Positions 14,935 through 23,399 of a stretch of 64,000 nucleotides of DNA are shown here, in pieces. The stretch's first letter is position 1, and each line of letters opens with the position of its first letter. The notes under the pieces are model-generated. The model saw only the letters and a list, made by a program, of their open reading frames with translations, had not been told where the DNA came from and made no database searches. A program made the translations under genes and the position numbers. The stretch is from Saccharomonospora piscinae (GTDB taxonomy: Bacteria > Actinomycetota > Actinomycetes > Mycobacteriales > Pseudonocardiaceae). The stretch lies in contig NZ_VCEK01000001.1 in assembly GCF_005862235.1 (NCBI RefSeq), positions 1,072,165 through 1,136,164 on the forward strand, given 5' to 3'.

Positions 14935-17423
14935 CCACGACCGCGGGCCCGAGGCACGCACGCCGGGACGAACCCGAGCGCGCGCCTCGCCGAGGTCCGT
15001 CCCCGGCGGCGACCCTGCTGTCCCCCGCCGCGGCGCTGTTCGCCACCGTCGGTGCGGCCACCTCGCTGACCGGGGTGCTCCAGGGCGGCGCGTGGCTCGC
15101 CTACGTCGCCGTCGCGGCACTGCTGGTGGCCTGCACCGGGCTCGCGTTGCGGTCGCTGCGCGTGCCGACTCCGCTGGTGGGCCTCGGGCAACTGGTCGCG
15201 CTGCTGTTGCTCGTCACGGGCGTGTTCACCGGAAGCGGCGTCTTGGGCGTCCTCCCGGGTCCGGCCGCGTTCACCGAGCTGAACGAGGTACTCACCGAGG
15301 CGTTTAGCACGATCCGCAACGGTGTCCCTCCGGTCGAGGCCACGGCTGCGATCCTGTGCCTCGCCACGATCGCGATCGGTCTCGTGGCGATCGTGGTGGA
15401 CACGCTCGTGGTCGCGGCGGCGGCACCCGCGGCCACCGGTCTCATCCTGCTGTGTGTCTACGCCGTGCCGTCGGCGCTGGCCGACGACCTGCTGCCGTGG
15501 TGGACCTTCGTGCTCGGCGCGGCGGCGTTCGCGGCCCTGCTGGCGGTGGACGGCAGCCACCGCCACCATCGCTGGCGCAACCGGCCCTCCCCCGGCGCCG
15601 GGGTGTCCGCGGCTGCCGTGTCGGCGCCGGTGACCGTGGTGGTGGGCGCACTGTCGGCCGGTCTGGTGGCGGGTGCGGGCATCACGGCCATCGGCACCGA
15701 GGGGAGCCTGCCCGGCAGCGACTCGGACAACCGCCCCGTGCTCGGTGGCCTCGGCGTCAACCCGTTCACGTCGCTGCGCGGCATGCTGGACCAGGGTGAC
15801 GACGTGCCGCTGTTCCGCGTGTCCGGGCTGGGCGACTCGCCCCGGCCGATGCGGGCCTTCACCCTCGACACCTACCGGCCCAACGAGGGCTGGGGGCTGG
15901 CGGACGGGCCGATGCCCGCCGGGGTGCCCGCGAACGGCACGCTGCCGTCCGCGCCCGGCGACGACGGCAGCGGAGAGGGCCGCGAGATCCGGATCGAGCC
16001 GGTGCACTGGAACGACGTGTGGCTGCCCGTCTTCGGTGCGCCCAGAGCCCTGCGCGAACTGTCCGGTGGCTGGTACTACGACCGCACGAGCGGCTCGGTG
16101 TTCCGGGAGCGCAGGCAGACCCCGCAACCGTACGTCGAGGTGGCGTCGCTGGACGAACCGTCGCGGGCGGAGTTGCGGGAAGTCGAATCCGGCACGGACG
16201 AGGACATGGGCGGCTACACCGACCTGGCCGCCGTCGATCCTCGGGTGGTGGCGCTCGCGGAGGACCTCACGGCGGACGCGGACACGCGGTTCGACCAGGC
16301 GCAGGCGGTGTGGGAGTACTTCGGCCCCGAGAACGGCTTCGTCTACGACACCGAGACGGCTCCGGCCACCGACGGCGACGCGCTGTCCGACTTCCTGTTG
16401 AACGGTAAGCGGGGCTACTGCGAGCAGTACGCCTCGGCCATGGCCGTGATGCTGCGCTCGCTCGACATCCCCGCCCGCGTGGCCGTCGGCTTCACCAGCG
16501 GCTACCGCGACGGCGACGTCCGCACCATCACCTCCCGGGACGCGCACGCGTGGGTCGAGGTGTACTTCGGCGATCTCGGCTGGGTGAGTTTCGACCCGAC
16601 CCCGCTCTCCGACGGCCGGGGCTACGTCCCGCCGTATCTCTCGGGCGAGGACGGCACCGACGGGGACTCGGCCGGTGACGAGGTGCCCGGCAACGATGCG
16701 GAGGACTCGTCCGAGCCCACGTCGCCGTCCGAGGAGCAGGCGGAGCAGGACGCGGCGGCGCAACCGGGCCAGCAGCGGCCGTTCGGCGACTCGGGGTCGT
16801 GGCCCGGCCTGCTGGCGCTGGTGGTCGCGGGGATCGCGCTGGTGGCCACCGTCGCGGCCTGGCTCGCCGGGCGGCGCGGGCGATCGGCCCCGCGACGCGC
16901 GGAGAATCGGCGGGCGTCCTCGCTCGCCGCGTTGACGGCCGGGCTGTGGGGGCTCGCCCTCGTCATGGTGGCGTGGTGGGTTCACTGGATCGCGGCGGTC
17001 GCGGTCGTGGTGCTGACCGCGCTGGCGGCGACCCCGTGGGCGGTGCGGCGGGCGCAGCGCCGCCGTCACCTGCGCCAGATCGAACACGGCACCGTGCCGC
17101 AGGCCGCCGACGCGGCGTGGAGCGAACTGGTGCGCGAGTGTGCCGATCGGGGTGTCGAGGTTCCCGTCAGCGACACCGTGCGACTGGCCGCGCAGCGGCT
17201 GGCCCAGGGACAGCGGCTCGACGAGCGCGGCAAGAACGACCTGCGCACGATCGTCACCACCGTGGAACGCTCGTGGTATGGCTCCGGCGGGACGGCGACG
17301 CACGGTGACACCACGACGTTCGCCGCCGCCGTGCGCGGCGTTCTGGCGGCACTCGACCGAGCGGCGCCGTTGTCCTGGCGGGGACGGCTGCTGCCGCGCT
17401 CGGTACTGCGGCGTCGGCGCTGA
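14931..17423 (+). CDS. TgpA-like membrane transglutaminase/protease
   Basis: An 830-residue polytopic protein. At least five transmembrane helices occupy residues 25-235. A large extracytoplasmic domain contains a transglutaminase-like core with catalytic triad Cys497 (KRGYCEQYASAMAVML), His539 (SRDAHAWVEVYF) and Asp555 (WVSFDPTP). An acidic Ser/Glu/Gln linker follows, then membrane helices at about 624-646 and 664-702 and a cytoplasmic DUF4129-like tail (TVRLAAQRLAQGQRLD). Proteins of the TgpA type are encoded with MoxR and DUF58 proteins and are thought to act on envelope proteins; the target is unknown. A strong terminator follows. Confidence 0.9.
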   Translation: MTTTAGPRHARRDEPERAPRRGPSPAATLLSPAAALFATVGAATSLTGVLQGGAWLAYVAVAALLVACTGLALRSLRVPTPLVGLGQLVALLLLVTGVFTGSGVLGVLPGPAAFTELNEVLTEAFSTIRNGVPPVEATAAILCLATIAIGLVAIVVDTLVVAAAAPAATGLILLCVYAVPSALADDLLPWWTFVLGAAAFAALLAVDGSHRHHRWRNRPSPGAGVSAAAVSAPVTVVVGALSAGLVAGAGITAIGTEGSLPGSDSDNRPVLGGLGVNPFTSLRGMLDQGDDVPLFRVSGLGDSPRPMRAFTLDTYRPNEGWGLADGPMPAGVPANGTLPSAPGDDGSGEGREIRIEPVHWNDVWLPVFGAPRALRELSGGWYYDRTSGSVFRERRQTPQPYVEVASLDEPSRAELREVESGTDEDMGGYTDLAAVDPRVVALAEDLTADADTRFDQAQAVWEYFGPENGFVYDTETAPATDGDALSDFLLNGKRGYCEQYASAMAVMLRSLDIPARVAVGFTSGYRDGDVRTITSRDAHAWVEVYFGDLGWVSFDPTPLSDGRGYVPPYLSGEDGTDGDSAGDEVPGNDAEDSSEPTSPSEEQAEQDAAAQPGQQRPFGDSGSWPGLLALVVAGIALVATVAAWLAGRRGRSAPRRAENRRASSLAALTAGLWGLALVMVAWWVHWIAAVAVVVLTALAATPWAVRRAQRRRHLRQIEHGTVPQAADAAWSELVRECADRGVEVPVSDTVRLAAQRLAQGQRLDERGKNDLRTIVTTVERSWYGSGGTATHGDTTTFAAAVRGVLAALDRAAPLSWRGRLLPRSVLRRRR

Positions 17424-17478
17424 AGCCGCCTGGCCGTCGCGGCCCCGCGCAACCACGGACGACGGTGGGCACGAAAAG

Positions 17479-17526
17479 TCCGCTGCCCGGGTTCACGCAG
17501 CGGCGCGCGTGAACCCGGGCAGCGGA
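17479..17526. terminator. Long perfect hairpin between convergent genes
   Basis: A perfect 20-bp stem (17479-17498 paired with 17507-17526) on the sequence CCGCTGCCCGGGTTCACGC and an 8-base loop. It lies between the convergent transglutaminase and DUF3040 genes and can terminate both. Confidence 0.8.
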
Positions 17527-17550
17527 CAGGCTGTACCGGACGCGGTGTGG

Positions 17551-17961
17551 CTAACGATCCTCGAAGCGCCTGCGGAACCTCTCCTCCATGCGCTGGGTGA
17601 AGGAACTCTTGGCCGCGGGCGCGCTGCGGCCACTGCCGCCTCGTCGCGTCTCGGCCTGTTCCTCACCTGACGACGCACCCAGGGAGGTCACGGCGAGCAG
17701 CACTCCGCCGAACATCACCAGGAACCCGAGCACACTGAGCCACGGGATCTCGGCGATGCGGAGGAACGGCGCCTGTCCCGCGACCCCGACCACCAGCATG
17801 GCGACGCCCACGACGAAGAGGGCGACACCTTGCAGGCGGCGTTTGGGTGTGGGACGGCGCATCTTGCTTCCGCGCACGTTGGATGCGAACTTGGGGTCCT
17901 CGGCATAGAGCTCGCGCTCGATCTGATCGAGCAGCCGCTGCTCATGCTCGGAGAGTGGCAT
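17551..17961 (-). CDS. DUF3040 membrane protein
   Basis: A 136-residue protein of the actinobacterial DUF3040 family. The N terminus MPLSEHEQRLLDQIERELYAEDPKFA is the family hallmark (shown here only to residue 26 in two parts: MPLSEHEQRL and LDQIERELYAEDPKFA). Two membrane helices follow at about 46-66 and 73-93 (VALFVVGVAMLVVGVAG, LSVLGFLVMFGGVLLAVTSL), then a basic tail ending RFRRRFEDR. Start ATG at 17961 follows GGAGGAAAA. In mycobacteria the homologue (Rv2169c) also lies near mraZ. Function unknown. The 227 bp up to dinB hold no recognised element. Confidence 0.85.
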   Translation of the reverse strand: MPLSEHEQRLLDQIERELYAEDPKFASNVRGSKMRRPTPKRRLQGVALFVVGVAMLVVGVAGQAPFLRIAEIPWLSVLGFLVMFGGVLLAVTSLGASSGEEQAETRRGGSGRSAPAAKSSFTQRMEERFRRRFEDR

Positions 17962-18188
17962 TTTTCCTCCTCCGGCACAGCTGTTTGGCGACCCCTGGTG
18001 GGCGCCGGAACCGCACGTGGACGTCGACCCGGACAACCCCCCGATCGGGGTGTCGTTACCAGGATACGAGGCCCGCGCTCGAAGGACTACCCGATCTCCC
18101 CCCAAGCGCCGACCGTTTTGCCTCGAACGGCCCAGCGCGCCCGCGAACCCCAGCGTCCGGCCCGGTCGGCAGGCGAGTGAGCCCCGCA

Positions 18189-19436
18189 TCAGTCCTGGTC
18201 ACGACGCAGCAGGGACGCCGGACGCACCGCCGCCGCGCCGTACTTCGATCGTGCGCCGTCCGCGGCGACCTCCGCGTCCCGCCAGCGCGAGCCGGGTCGC
18301 ACGTCCTCCAGGCTCAGCTGTTCGGCCTCGGCCGCACCCGCGATGCCCTCGACGCGCACTCCGAGCAGCCGCACCGGCGCCGTGCTGCCCAGCTCGTCCA
18401 GCAACGCCACGGCCGTGCCGTGCAGGAGGCGGGCCACGTCGGTGGCGCCGGGCAGGGTGCGGGCCCGGGTGACGGTGCGGAAGTCGGCGAAGCGCACCTT
18501 GATCGATACCGTCCGGCCGCGCAGGTGCCGCGAACGCAGGGTGGCCGCGACCCGCTCACTCAGATCGAGCAGCTGCCTGCGCTGTTCGTGCCGGTCGGCG
18601 AGGTCGGTGTCGAACGTCCGCTCGGCGCCGAGCGACTTCTCCGCCGTCGCGGGCACCACCGCGCGGTCGTCGTGGCCGCGCGCGAGCGCGCCCAGGTGCT
18701 CGGCCGCGGCCCTGCCCACCCAGGCGCGGAGCCGTTCGGCCGGGGTGGCGGCGAGGTCGGCGATCGTCCGCAGCCCGTGGCCCCGCAGCGTCTCCGCGGT
18801 CCTGGGGCCGACTCCCCACAGCGCCGAGACCGGCAACGGCCGCAGGAACGACACCGTCTCGTCCCGGGGGACCACGACCATCCCGTCGGGTTTGGCCATG
18901 CCCGACGCGAGCTTGGCCACGAACTTCACCCCCGCGACCCCCACGGAACACGTGAGGCCGTGGTCGGCCTCCACGCGGGCGCGCAGCTCGGCTCCGATCT
19001 CGGCGGGGCTCGCGCCCAGCCTGCGCAGCGCACCGGACACGTCGAGAAACGCCTCGTCGAGACTCAGCGGCTCCACCAGGGGAGTGATCTCGTGGAAGAG
19101 GGCCAGCACGGCCCGCGACACCTCGCCGTACGAGCCGCGCGTGGGTGGCAGGGTCACGATGCCGGGGCACAGCTTCCGGGCCGCCGCCACCGGCATCGCC
19201 GAGCCGACACCGAACCGCCGCGCCGGGTAGTTGGCCGACAGCACCACCGAGCGGGGCCCCGCTCCGGCGACCATCACCGGCCGGTCGGCCAGTTCGGGAC
19301 GGGTCCGCAACTCCACCGCCGCGAAGAACGCGTCCATGTCGATGTGCAGCAGCGAGCAGCCGGTGTCGTCGGGCCACCGCTTCGCAGTGGCCCGGAACCG
19401 TTCGAACTCACCGGGCAGCGCCGTGTTCCGTCCCAT
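18189..19436 (-). CDS. dinB: DNA polymerase IV (DinB, Y-family translesion polymerase)
   Basis: A 415-residue Y-family polymerase for error-prone translesion synthesis. The metal-binding motifs LLHIDMDAFFAAVE (about 27-40) and SLDEAFLDVSG (about 118-128) carry the catalytic carboxylates. The HhH region GVGPRTAETLRGHGLRT and the little-finger domain (GRTVSIKVRFADFRT) follow. The C terminus does not end in an obvious beta-clamp pentapeptide; LFGLGR-type motifs are not visible in frame, though EQLSLED could serve. Start ATG at 19436, with TAGGCT at 19451-19446 as a possible -10 box 9 bases upstream. Confidence 0.93.
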   Translation of the reverse strand: MGRNTALPGEFERFRATAKRWPDDTGCSLLHIDMDAFFAAVELRTRPELADRPVMVAGAGPRSVVLSANYPARRFGVGSAMPVAAARKLCPGIVTLPPTRGSYGEVSRAVLALFHEITPLVEPLSLDEAFLDVSGALRRLGASPAEIGAELRARVEADHGLTCSVGVAGVKFVAKLASGMAKPDGMVVVPRDETVSFLRPLPVSALWGVGPRTAETLRGHGLRTIADLAATPAERLRAWVGRAAAEHLGALARGHDDRAVVPATAEKSLGAERTFDTDLADRHEQRRQLLDLSERVAATLRSRHLRGRTVSIKVRFADFRTVTRARTLPGATDVARLLHGTAVALLDELGSTAPVRLLGVRVEGIAGAAEAEQLSLEDVRPGSRWRDAEVAADGARSKYGAAAVRPASLLRRDQD

Positions 19437-19488
19437 TGTGGGCCCAGCCTACGGCGCCCCACCGACGTTCCGAGACGACGCGACGCGG

Positions 19489-20244
19489 TCAGGACGGCTG
19501 ACGCGCCAGCGCGTGCAGGCGGGTCGCGATATCGCGCAACGGCGTGGTGACCGCGGCCAGCGCCTCGAACTCGGCGAGGTCCTGCTCCCACGACGCGGCC
19601 GTGCCGGGTGCGGGTTCGGCGGAGAGGATCTCGGACACCACACCGTCGCCCCGCACGTACTCCACGGACAGCCCCGCCCCGGACAGCAGTGCGGTCAGCC
19701 CCGCCGTGTCGAGCCTGCGCGACAGCGTCTCCGAGTCGCTGCTCAGGACACCGGCGGGCTCGACGAGCAGCCGGTGAGCCTCACCGAGCCTGCCGGTCAG
19801 CGCGCGGTGCAGCACCGCGGCGTGGCGGTTCGCCGTCAGGACCGAGACCGCACCGCCCGGCGCGGTGGCCGCCACGATCGCGGCCAGTGCGGCCTCGGGA
19901 TCGTCCACCACCTCCAGCAGCGAGTGGGCGAGCACCAGATCGGCCGATCCGGGCCGGACGTGCTCGGCCAGCGCGTCGGAGTCGTCGGCCACGACCGTGA
20001 TCCGGTCGGCGACGCCGTCCTCCTCCGCGCGCAACCGCAGGGTGGCCAGCGCGTTGAGGTTGGGTTCCACCACCGTCACGCGACAGCCCGCCGCGGCGAA
20101 CGGCACCGCCCACACCCCGCTGCCGCCGCCCACGTCCACCACAACAGGCTCCTCGGCCCCCCTGGCCCGCGCGGCGCCGAGTTCGGCCTCCAGCACCTTT
20201 CGCACCGCCGCCGACCCGTGACCGGCCGAAGTCTCCGCTCGCAT
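19489..20244 (-). CDS. SAM-dependent methyltransferase
   Basis: A 251-residue class I methyltransferase. Motif I VVVDVGGGSGVWAVPFA (about 35-51) binds SAM, the acidic residue in VTVVEPN is the ribose-binding position, and motif IV-like DLVLAHSLLEVVDDPEAAL follows. The layout resembles ubiquinone/menaquinone-type or SmtA-like methyltransferases, but the substrate cannot be told. Start ATG at 20244 with GGGAG upstream; a TACCCT hexamer 8 bases before the start may be its -10. It is divergent from the ParA-like gene, with about 70 bp between them. Confidence 0.85.
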   Translation of the reverse strand: MRAETSAGHGSAAVRKVLEAELGAARARGAEEPVVVDVGGGSGVWAVPFAAAGCRVTVVEPNLNALATLRLRAEEDGVADRITVVADDSDALAEHVRPGSADLVLAHSLLEVVDDPEAALAAIVAATAPGGAVSVLTANRHAAVLHRALTGRLGEAHRLLVEPAGVLSSDSETLSRRLDTAGLTALLSGAGLSVEYVRGDGVVSEILSAEPAPGTAASWEQDLAEFEALAAVTTPLRDIATRLHALARQPS

Positions 20245-20299
20245 GGCTCCCAAGGGTAGTTGGGACACCTCGCGCGTTCTCACGGCGACCATGCACGAC

Positions 20300-20305
20300 T
20301 ACGCT
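20300..20305 (+). promoter_or_regulatory. -10 box of the ParA-like gene (leaderless)
   Basis: TACGCT ends exactly 7 bases before the GTG at 20313. TTCTCA at 20277-20282 with a 17-bp spacer is a weak -35. No Shine-Dalgarno sequence is present, so a leaderless mRNA is inferred. Confidence 0.5.
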
Positions 20306-20312
20306 CGCAGTC

Positions 20313-21209
20313 GTGCACACGGTCGCCGTACTGAGCCTCAAGGGTGGCGTCGGGAAGACGACGGTCGCTCTGGGTGTCGCCTCGGCCGCGCTCCGCAGGC
20401 GGATCCGGACCCTGGTGGCCGACCTCGACCCCCAGGGCAACGCCACCGCCACACTCGACCCCCCGCTCACCGAGTCGACGCTCGCCGACGTGCTGGAGAC
20501 GCCACGGCTCGGCGTGCTCGACAGGGCGATCGCCGCGAGCGGCTGGAGCGACGATGTCGACGTCCTCGTGGGGTCCGAGGAGCTGGAACCGCTCAACGAG
20601 CCGGGGCCCCACGAGCACCGCACCGACCACCTCGCGACGGCACTCGACGCCCTGGAGGCCCAGCCCCAGGCCAGGCCGTACGAGCTGGCGATCCTCGACT
20701 GCCCGCCGTCGCTGGGACGGCTCACCCGTTCGGCCCTCATCGCCGCCGACACCGCGCTGCTGGTCACCGAACCCACCATGTACGCGGTGGCCGGGGCGCA
20801 ACGGGCGCTGGAGGCCATCGACCAGGTGCGCGCCGACCACAACCCCCGGCTGCGGCCCGCGGGAGTGGTGGTCAACCGGCTGCGGGGCCGGTCGGCCGAG
20901 CACGAGTACCGCATCCAGGAGCTGCGCGAGTCCTTCGGGCGGCTCGTCATGCCGACGGCGATCCCCGACCGGCTCGTCATCCAGCAGGCACAGGGCGCCT
21001 GCACCCCGATCCACGAGTGGACCTCACCGGCGGCCCAGGAGATCGCCCTGACGTTCAACATGGTGCTGGCGAAGATCCTGCGCTCCGGGAGGGCGGGCAG
21101 GCACCGCCTCGGCACGGAGGAACCCGCGTCCCCCGACCCGGTTCCGCCGCGCGGTCCCGCGCCGCGTCGTCCCCCGGAGCGACCGTACGCCCGGAACGAG
21201 ACGGGCTGA
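20313..21209 (+). CDS. ParA/Soj-like ATPase (second ParA-type gene of the window)
   Basis: A 298-residue MinD/ParA-superfamily ATPase. The deviant Walker A LKGGVGKTTVALGVA is at about 9-23, Walker A' VADLDPQGNATATL near 38-51, and Walker B-like LAILDCPPSLGRLTRSAL near 128-145. The C-terminal 45 residues are basic and Pro-rich. No parB or parS-like sequence lies beside it, so it is unlikely to be the chromosomal ParA; it may position another cargo. A nei-like gene starts 6 bp after its stop. Confidence 0.85.
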   Translation: MHTVAVLSLKGGVGKTTVALGVASAALRRRIRTLVADLDPQGNATATLDPPLTESTLADVLETPRLGVLDRAIAASGWSDDVDVLVGSEELEPLNEPGPHEHRTDHLATALDALEAQPQARPYELAILDCPPSLGRLTRSALIAADTALLVTEPTMYAVAGAQRALEAIDQVRADHNPRLRPAGVVVNRLRGRSAEHEYRIQELRESFGRLVMPTAIPDRLVIQQAQGACTPIHEWTSPAAQEIALTFNMVLAKILRSGRAGRHRLGTEEPASPDPVPPRGPAPRRPPERPYARNETG

Positions 21210-21215
21210 GCGGTC

Positions 21216-22016
21216 GTGCCCGAGGGCGACACCGTCTTCCTCACCGGCGAGCGGCTGCGCCGGGCGCTCGCCGGGCACACCCTCACCCGGACCGACTTTC
21301 GGCACCCGGCCCTCGCCACCCGCGATCTCCGTGGGCACGAGGTCACGGCGGTGCGTACGGTGGGCAAGCATCTGTTCCTGCGCTTCTCGGGCTCGCTCAG
21401 CCTGCACAGCCACCTGATGATGGACGGCTCGTGGCGCACGTTCCGGCGGGGACAGCGCTGGTCCATGCCGGGCCACCACGCCAGGGTGGTGCTCACCCAC
21501 TCCACGGCCGAGGCCGTCGGCTTCCGCGTTCACGACCTCGCGCTGCTGCCGACCGCCGAGGAGTCCCGGTTCGTCGGGCACCTCGGTCCGGACCTGTGCT
21601 CGCCAGACTGGACCGCTCTCGACGCCGCCAAGGCGGCCGACGCCCTGCGAGCGCGGCCCGGTGCCGAGCTCGGCGAAGCCCTGCTCGACCAGCGGGTGAT
21701 GGCGGGCATCGGCAACGTCTACAAGACGGAGATCTGCTTCCTGCTGCGGGTCACGCCGTGGACGGCGGTCGCCGGGATCGACGCCGAGCGCGCCGTCGAC
21801 CTGGCACGTCGGCTGCTCGTGGCCAACGCCCGGCGGTCCCGTCGCAGCACCACCGGCTACGACGTGCCGGGGCGGCGGGCGTGGGTGTACGAGCGCACGC
21901 GGCAGGGGTGCCTGCGCTGCGGTGGCCCCGTGCGGGTGGCCCCGCAGGGCGAGGGCACATGGGCAAGGCCGACCTGGTATTGCCCACGCTGCCAGTCGGG
22001 TCCCGCGCCCGAGTGA
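21216..22016 (+). CDS. nei: Endonuclease VIII-like DNA glycosylase (Fpg/Nei family)
   Basis: A 266-residue base-excision repair glycosylase/AP lyase for oxidised bases. The N terminus PEGDTV supplies the catalytic Pro2 and Glu3 after Met removal, and the beta-sandwich Lys lies in TVGKHLFLRF. The helix-two-turn-helix is in LLDQRVMAGIGNVYKTEICF. The C-terminal zinc finger has Cys pairs CLRC and CPRC. PEGDTV rather than PELPEV at the N terminus places it with Nei and not Fpg. Start GTG at 21216. Confidence 0.92.
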   Translation: MPEGDTVFLTGERLRRALAGHTLTRTDFRHPALATRDLRGHEVTAVRTVGKHLFLRFSGSLSLHSHLMMDGSWRTFRRGQRWSMPGHHARVVLTHSTAEAVGFRVHDLALLPTAEESRFVGHLGPDLCSPDWTALDAAKAADALRARPGAELGEALLDQRVMAGIGNVYKTEICFLLRVTPWTAVAGIDAERAVDLARRLLVANARRSRRSTTGYDVPGRRAWVYERTRQGCLRCGGPVRVAPQGEGTWARPTWYCPRCQSGPAPE

Positions 22017-22024
22017 GCCGTGTT

Positions 22025-22055
22025 CGCCGCGCGAAAAACGCGTTGCCGCGCGGCG
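22025..22055 (+). terminator. Candidate terminator after nei
   Basis: A 9-bp perfect GC stem CGCCGCGCG/CGCGCGGCG (22025-22033 with 22047-22055) around a 13-base loop, 8 bases after the nei stop codon. It separates nei from the small transcript that follows. No T-run is present. Confidence 0.45.
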
Positions 22056-22072
22056 GCGAGAACGCCTAGCGT
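22043..22072 (+). promoter_or_regulatory. Promoter of the small structured transcript
   Basis: TTGCCG (22043-22048), 18-bp spacer, TAGCGT (22067-22072). The predicted start, about 22079, lies only 5 bases before the anti-SD-complementary stretch. The same TAGCGT hexamer serves other promoters in the window. Confidence 0.5.
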
Positions 22073-22103
22073 GGCGGTACACGAGAAAGGAGGTGGTCCG
22101 ACG

Positions 22104-22142
22104 GTGAATATCCACAGGACTCGTGAGGTGGCTGTCCACTGA
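22104..22142 (+). CDS. 12-residue peptide ORF behind an extreme Shine-Dalgarno sequence
   Basis: GTG start at 22104 and TGA at 22140-22142 encode MNIHRTREVAVH. The start lies 4 bases after a 16-base match to the anti-Shine-Dalgarno tail (AGGAGG core at 22089-22094), the strongest ribosome-binding site in the window. The peptide has no Cys, Trp or run of one amino acid that would suggest classic attenuation. It could be a leader peptide whose translation sets the folding of the downstream stems, or merely a ribosome-loading site. Confidence 0.45.
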   Translation: MNIHRTREVAVH

Positions 22143-22203
22143 CAGCGCACACGGGCCGACCAGAAGCCTTGTGTGCCTGCCGGTGAATACCAGGCAGTCA
22201 CCG

Positions 22204-22277
22204 GCCTCCAGTGCTCCCGGGACCCGGTCCGACCCGGGCCCGAACGGCTGACGACGTTCGGGAGCCGCACTGGGGGC
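22204..22277 (+). terminator. Terminator-like closing stem of the small transcript
   Basis: GCCTCCAGTGC (22204-22214) pairs with GCACTGGGGGC (22267-22277) with one wobble, enclosing GCTCCCG/CGGGAGC and further GC stems. The pyrimidine-rich CTTCCCTTACTCC follows. Its placement between the small ORF and the pyrD promoter suggests transcription ends here. Confidence 0.45.
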
Positions 22278-22321
22278 TTCCCTTACTCCTCCTCCCCCGC
22301 CGGTCGCGGGCCACCGTGACG

Positions 22322-22327
22322 GATACT
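22322..22327 (+). promoter_or_regulatory. -10 box of pyrD (leaderless)
   Basis: GATACT ends exactly 7 bases before the pyrD GTG at 22335, and no SD sequence lies in between. This implies a leaderless pyrD mRNA separate from the small transcript. No good -35 is visible. Confidence 0.45.
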
Positions 22328-22334
22328 GGCCGAC

Positions 22335-23399
22335 GTGTTCTTCGACAGGATCGTCCGCCCCACCCTCTATCGCCTGCACCGCGACGACGCCGAAGCGGTA
22401 CACGAACGCACCGTCCGGCTGCTGGAACGAGCGGGCAGGGCGCCCGCGCTCACCGCCGCGGTGCGACGACGCCTCCGGATCGACGACCCCTGCACCGTGT
22501 TCGGCGTTCGCTTCCCGAACCGGCTCGGCCTGGCCGCGGGCATGGACAAGGACGGCCGCGCCCTCGCGGCGTGGTCGGCACTCGGGTTCGGGTTCGTCGA
22601 GGTCGGCACCGTCACGCGCTACGCCCAGCCCGGCAATCCCCGGCCGCGCCTGTTCGCCCTGAGTGACAGCGACGCGGTCCTGAACCGGATGGGCTTCAAC
22701 AACGCGGGCGCGCACGCACTCGCCCGGCGGCTCGCCGACACGGGCACCCCCGACCTTCCCCTGGGTATCAGCATCGGCAAGTCGAAGATCACGCCCGTCG
22801 AGGACGCCATCGCCGACTACCGGGAATCCCTCACCGCCGTACACCCCTACGCAGACTACGTCGCGGTGAACGTCAGTTCCCCCAACACGCCGGGACTGCG
22901 GACGCTGCAGGACCGCGGTGCCCTCACCGAGTTGCTGACGGAGCTGACCGGCACCGCACGTGATCTCGCCGCGCGCAGTGCGCGTCACCCCGTTCCGCTG
23001 CTGGTGAAGATGGCGCCCGACCTGTCGTTCGAGGCGATCGGCGAACTGCTCGGCGTCTGCCTCGACCACGGCGTCGCGGGTGTCATCGCCACCAACACGA
23101 CGCTGACGCGGGATGGGCTCGCCCCGGCCGACGCCCGCTATGCCGACGAGCCGGGCGGGCTGTCCGGGCGCCCGCTGGCCGAGCGTTCCCGCGAGGTCGT
23201 CCGGTTCGTGCATCAGCAGACCGCCGGTGCGCTGCCCGTGATCGGCGTCGGGGGCATCGGCCACCCCGACGACGCGCTGCGCATGCTCGACGCGGGCGCG
23301 AGCCTGCTCCAGCTCTACACGGCGTTCGCCCTGCACGGCCCCGGCGTCGTGCGGCGCGTCAACGCCCGGCTCGCGCGGTACTCGGCCGCAACGCGCTGA
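22335..23399 (+). CDS. pyrD: Dihydroorotate dehydrogenase (quinone), class 2
   Basis: A 354-residue flavoenzyme that oxidises dihydroorotate to orotate with quinone as acceptor, in pyrimidine synthesis at the membrane. The N-terminal helices ([19 protein letters not shown]) match the class 2 membrane-association domain. FMN and substrate motifs are [23 protein letters not shown] and [14 protein letters not shown], the last with the catalytic Ser. VIGVGGI near the C terminus binds the FMN phosphate. Start GTG at 22335 appears leaderless. The 3' end overlaps the convergent next gene by 41 bp. Confidence 0.96.
   Translation: MFFDRIVRPTLYRLHRDDAEAVHERTVRLLERAGRAPALTAAVRRRLRIDDPCTVFGVRFPNRLGLAAGMDKDGRALAAWSALGFGFVEVGTVTRYAQPGNPRPRLFALSDSDAVLNRMGFNNAGAHALARRLADTGTPDLPLGISIGKSKITPVEDAIADYRESLTAVHPYADYVAVNVSSPNTPGLRTLQDRGALTELLTELTGTARDLAARSARHPVPLLVKMAPDLSFEAIGELLGVCLDHGVAGVIATNTTLTRDGLAPADARYADEPGGLSGRPLAERSREVVRFVHQQTAGALPVIGVGGIGHPDDALRMLDAGASLLQLYTAFALHGPGVVRRVNARLARYSAATR

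Larger units (their letters stand above)
22079..22285 (+). ncRNA. Predicted small transcript: super-SD, 12-codon ORF and structured 3' half
   Basis: About 200 nt with its own promoter upstream and a terminator-like 3' hairpin. Positions 22084-22099 pair with the entire 16S rRNA 3' tail over 16 bases (one G:U). A 12-codon ORF follows at once. Then come a stem GCACAC/GTGTGC (22147-22152, 22171-22176), two mutually exclusive stems TGCCTG/CAGGCA and GCCGGTGA/TCACCGGC (22175-22205), a hairpin CCCGAACG/CGTTCGGG (22239-22262) and a closing 11-bp stem (22204-22277). pyrD downstream appears to have its own leaderless promoter, so this is probably a separate RNA. I cannot name its family. Confidence 0.55.

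Noticed and set aside
14775..17456. An 893-codon minus-strand open frame rich in Arg, Gly and His
   Set aside because: It is the antisense shadow of the transglutaminase gene with biased composition and no domain.
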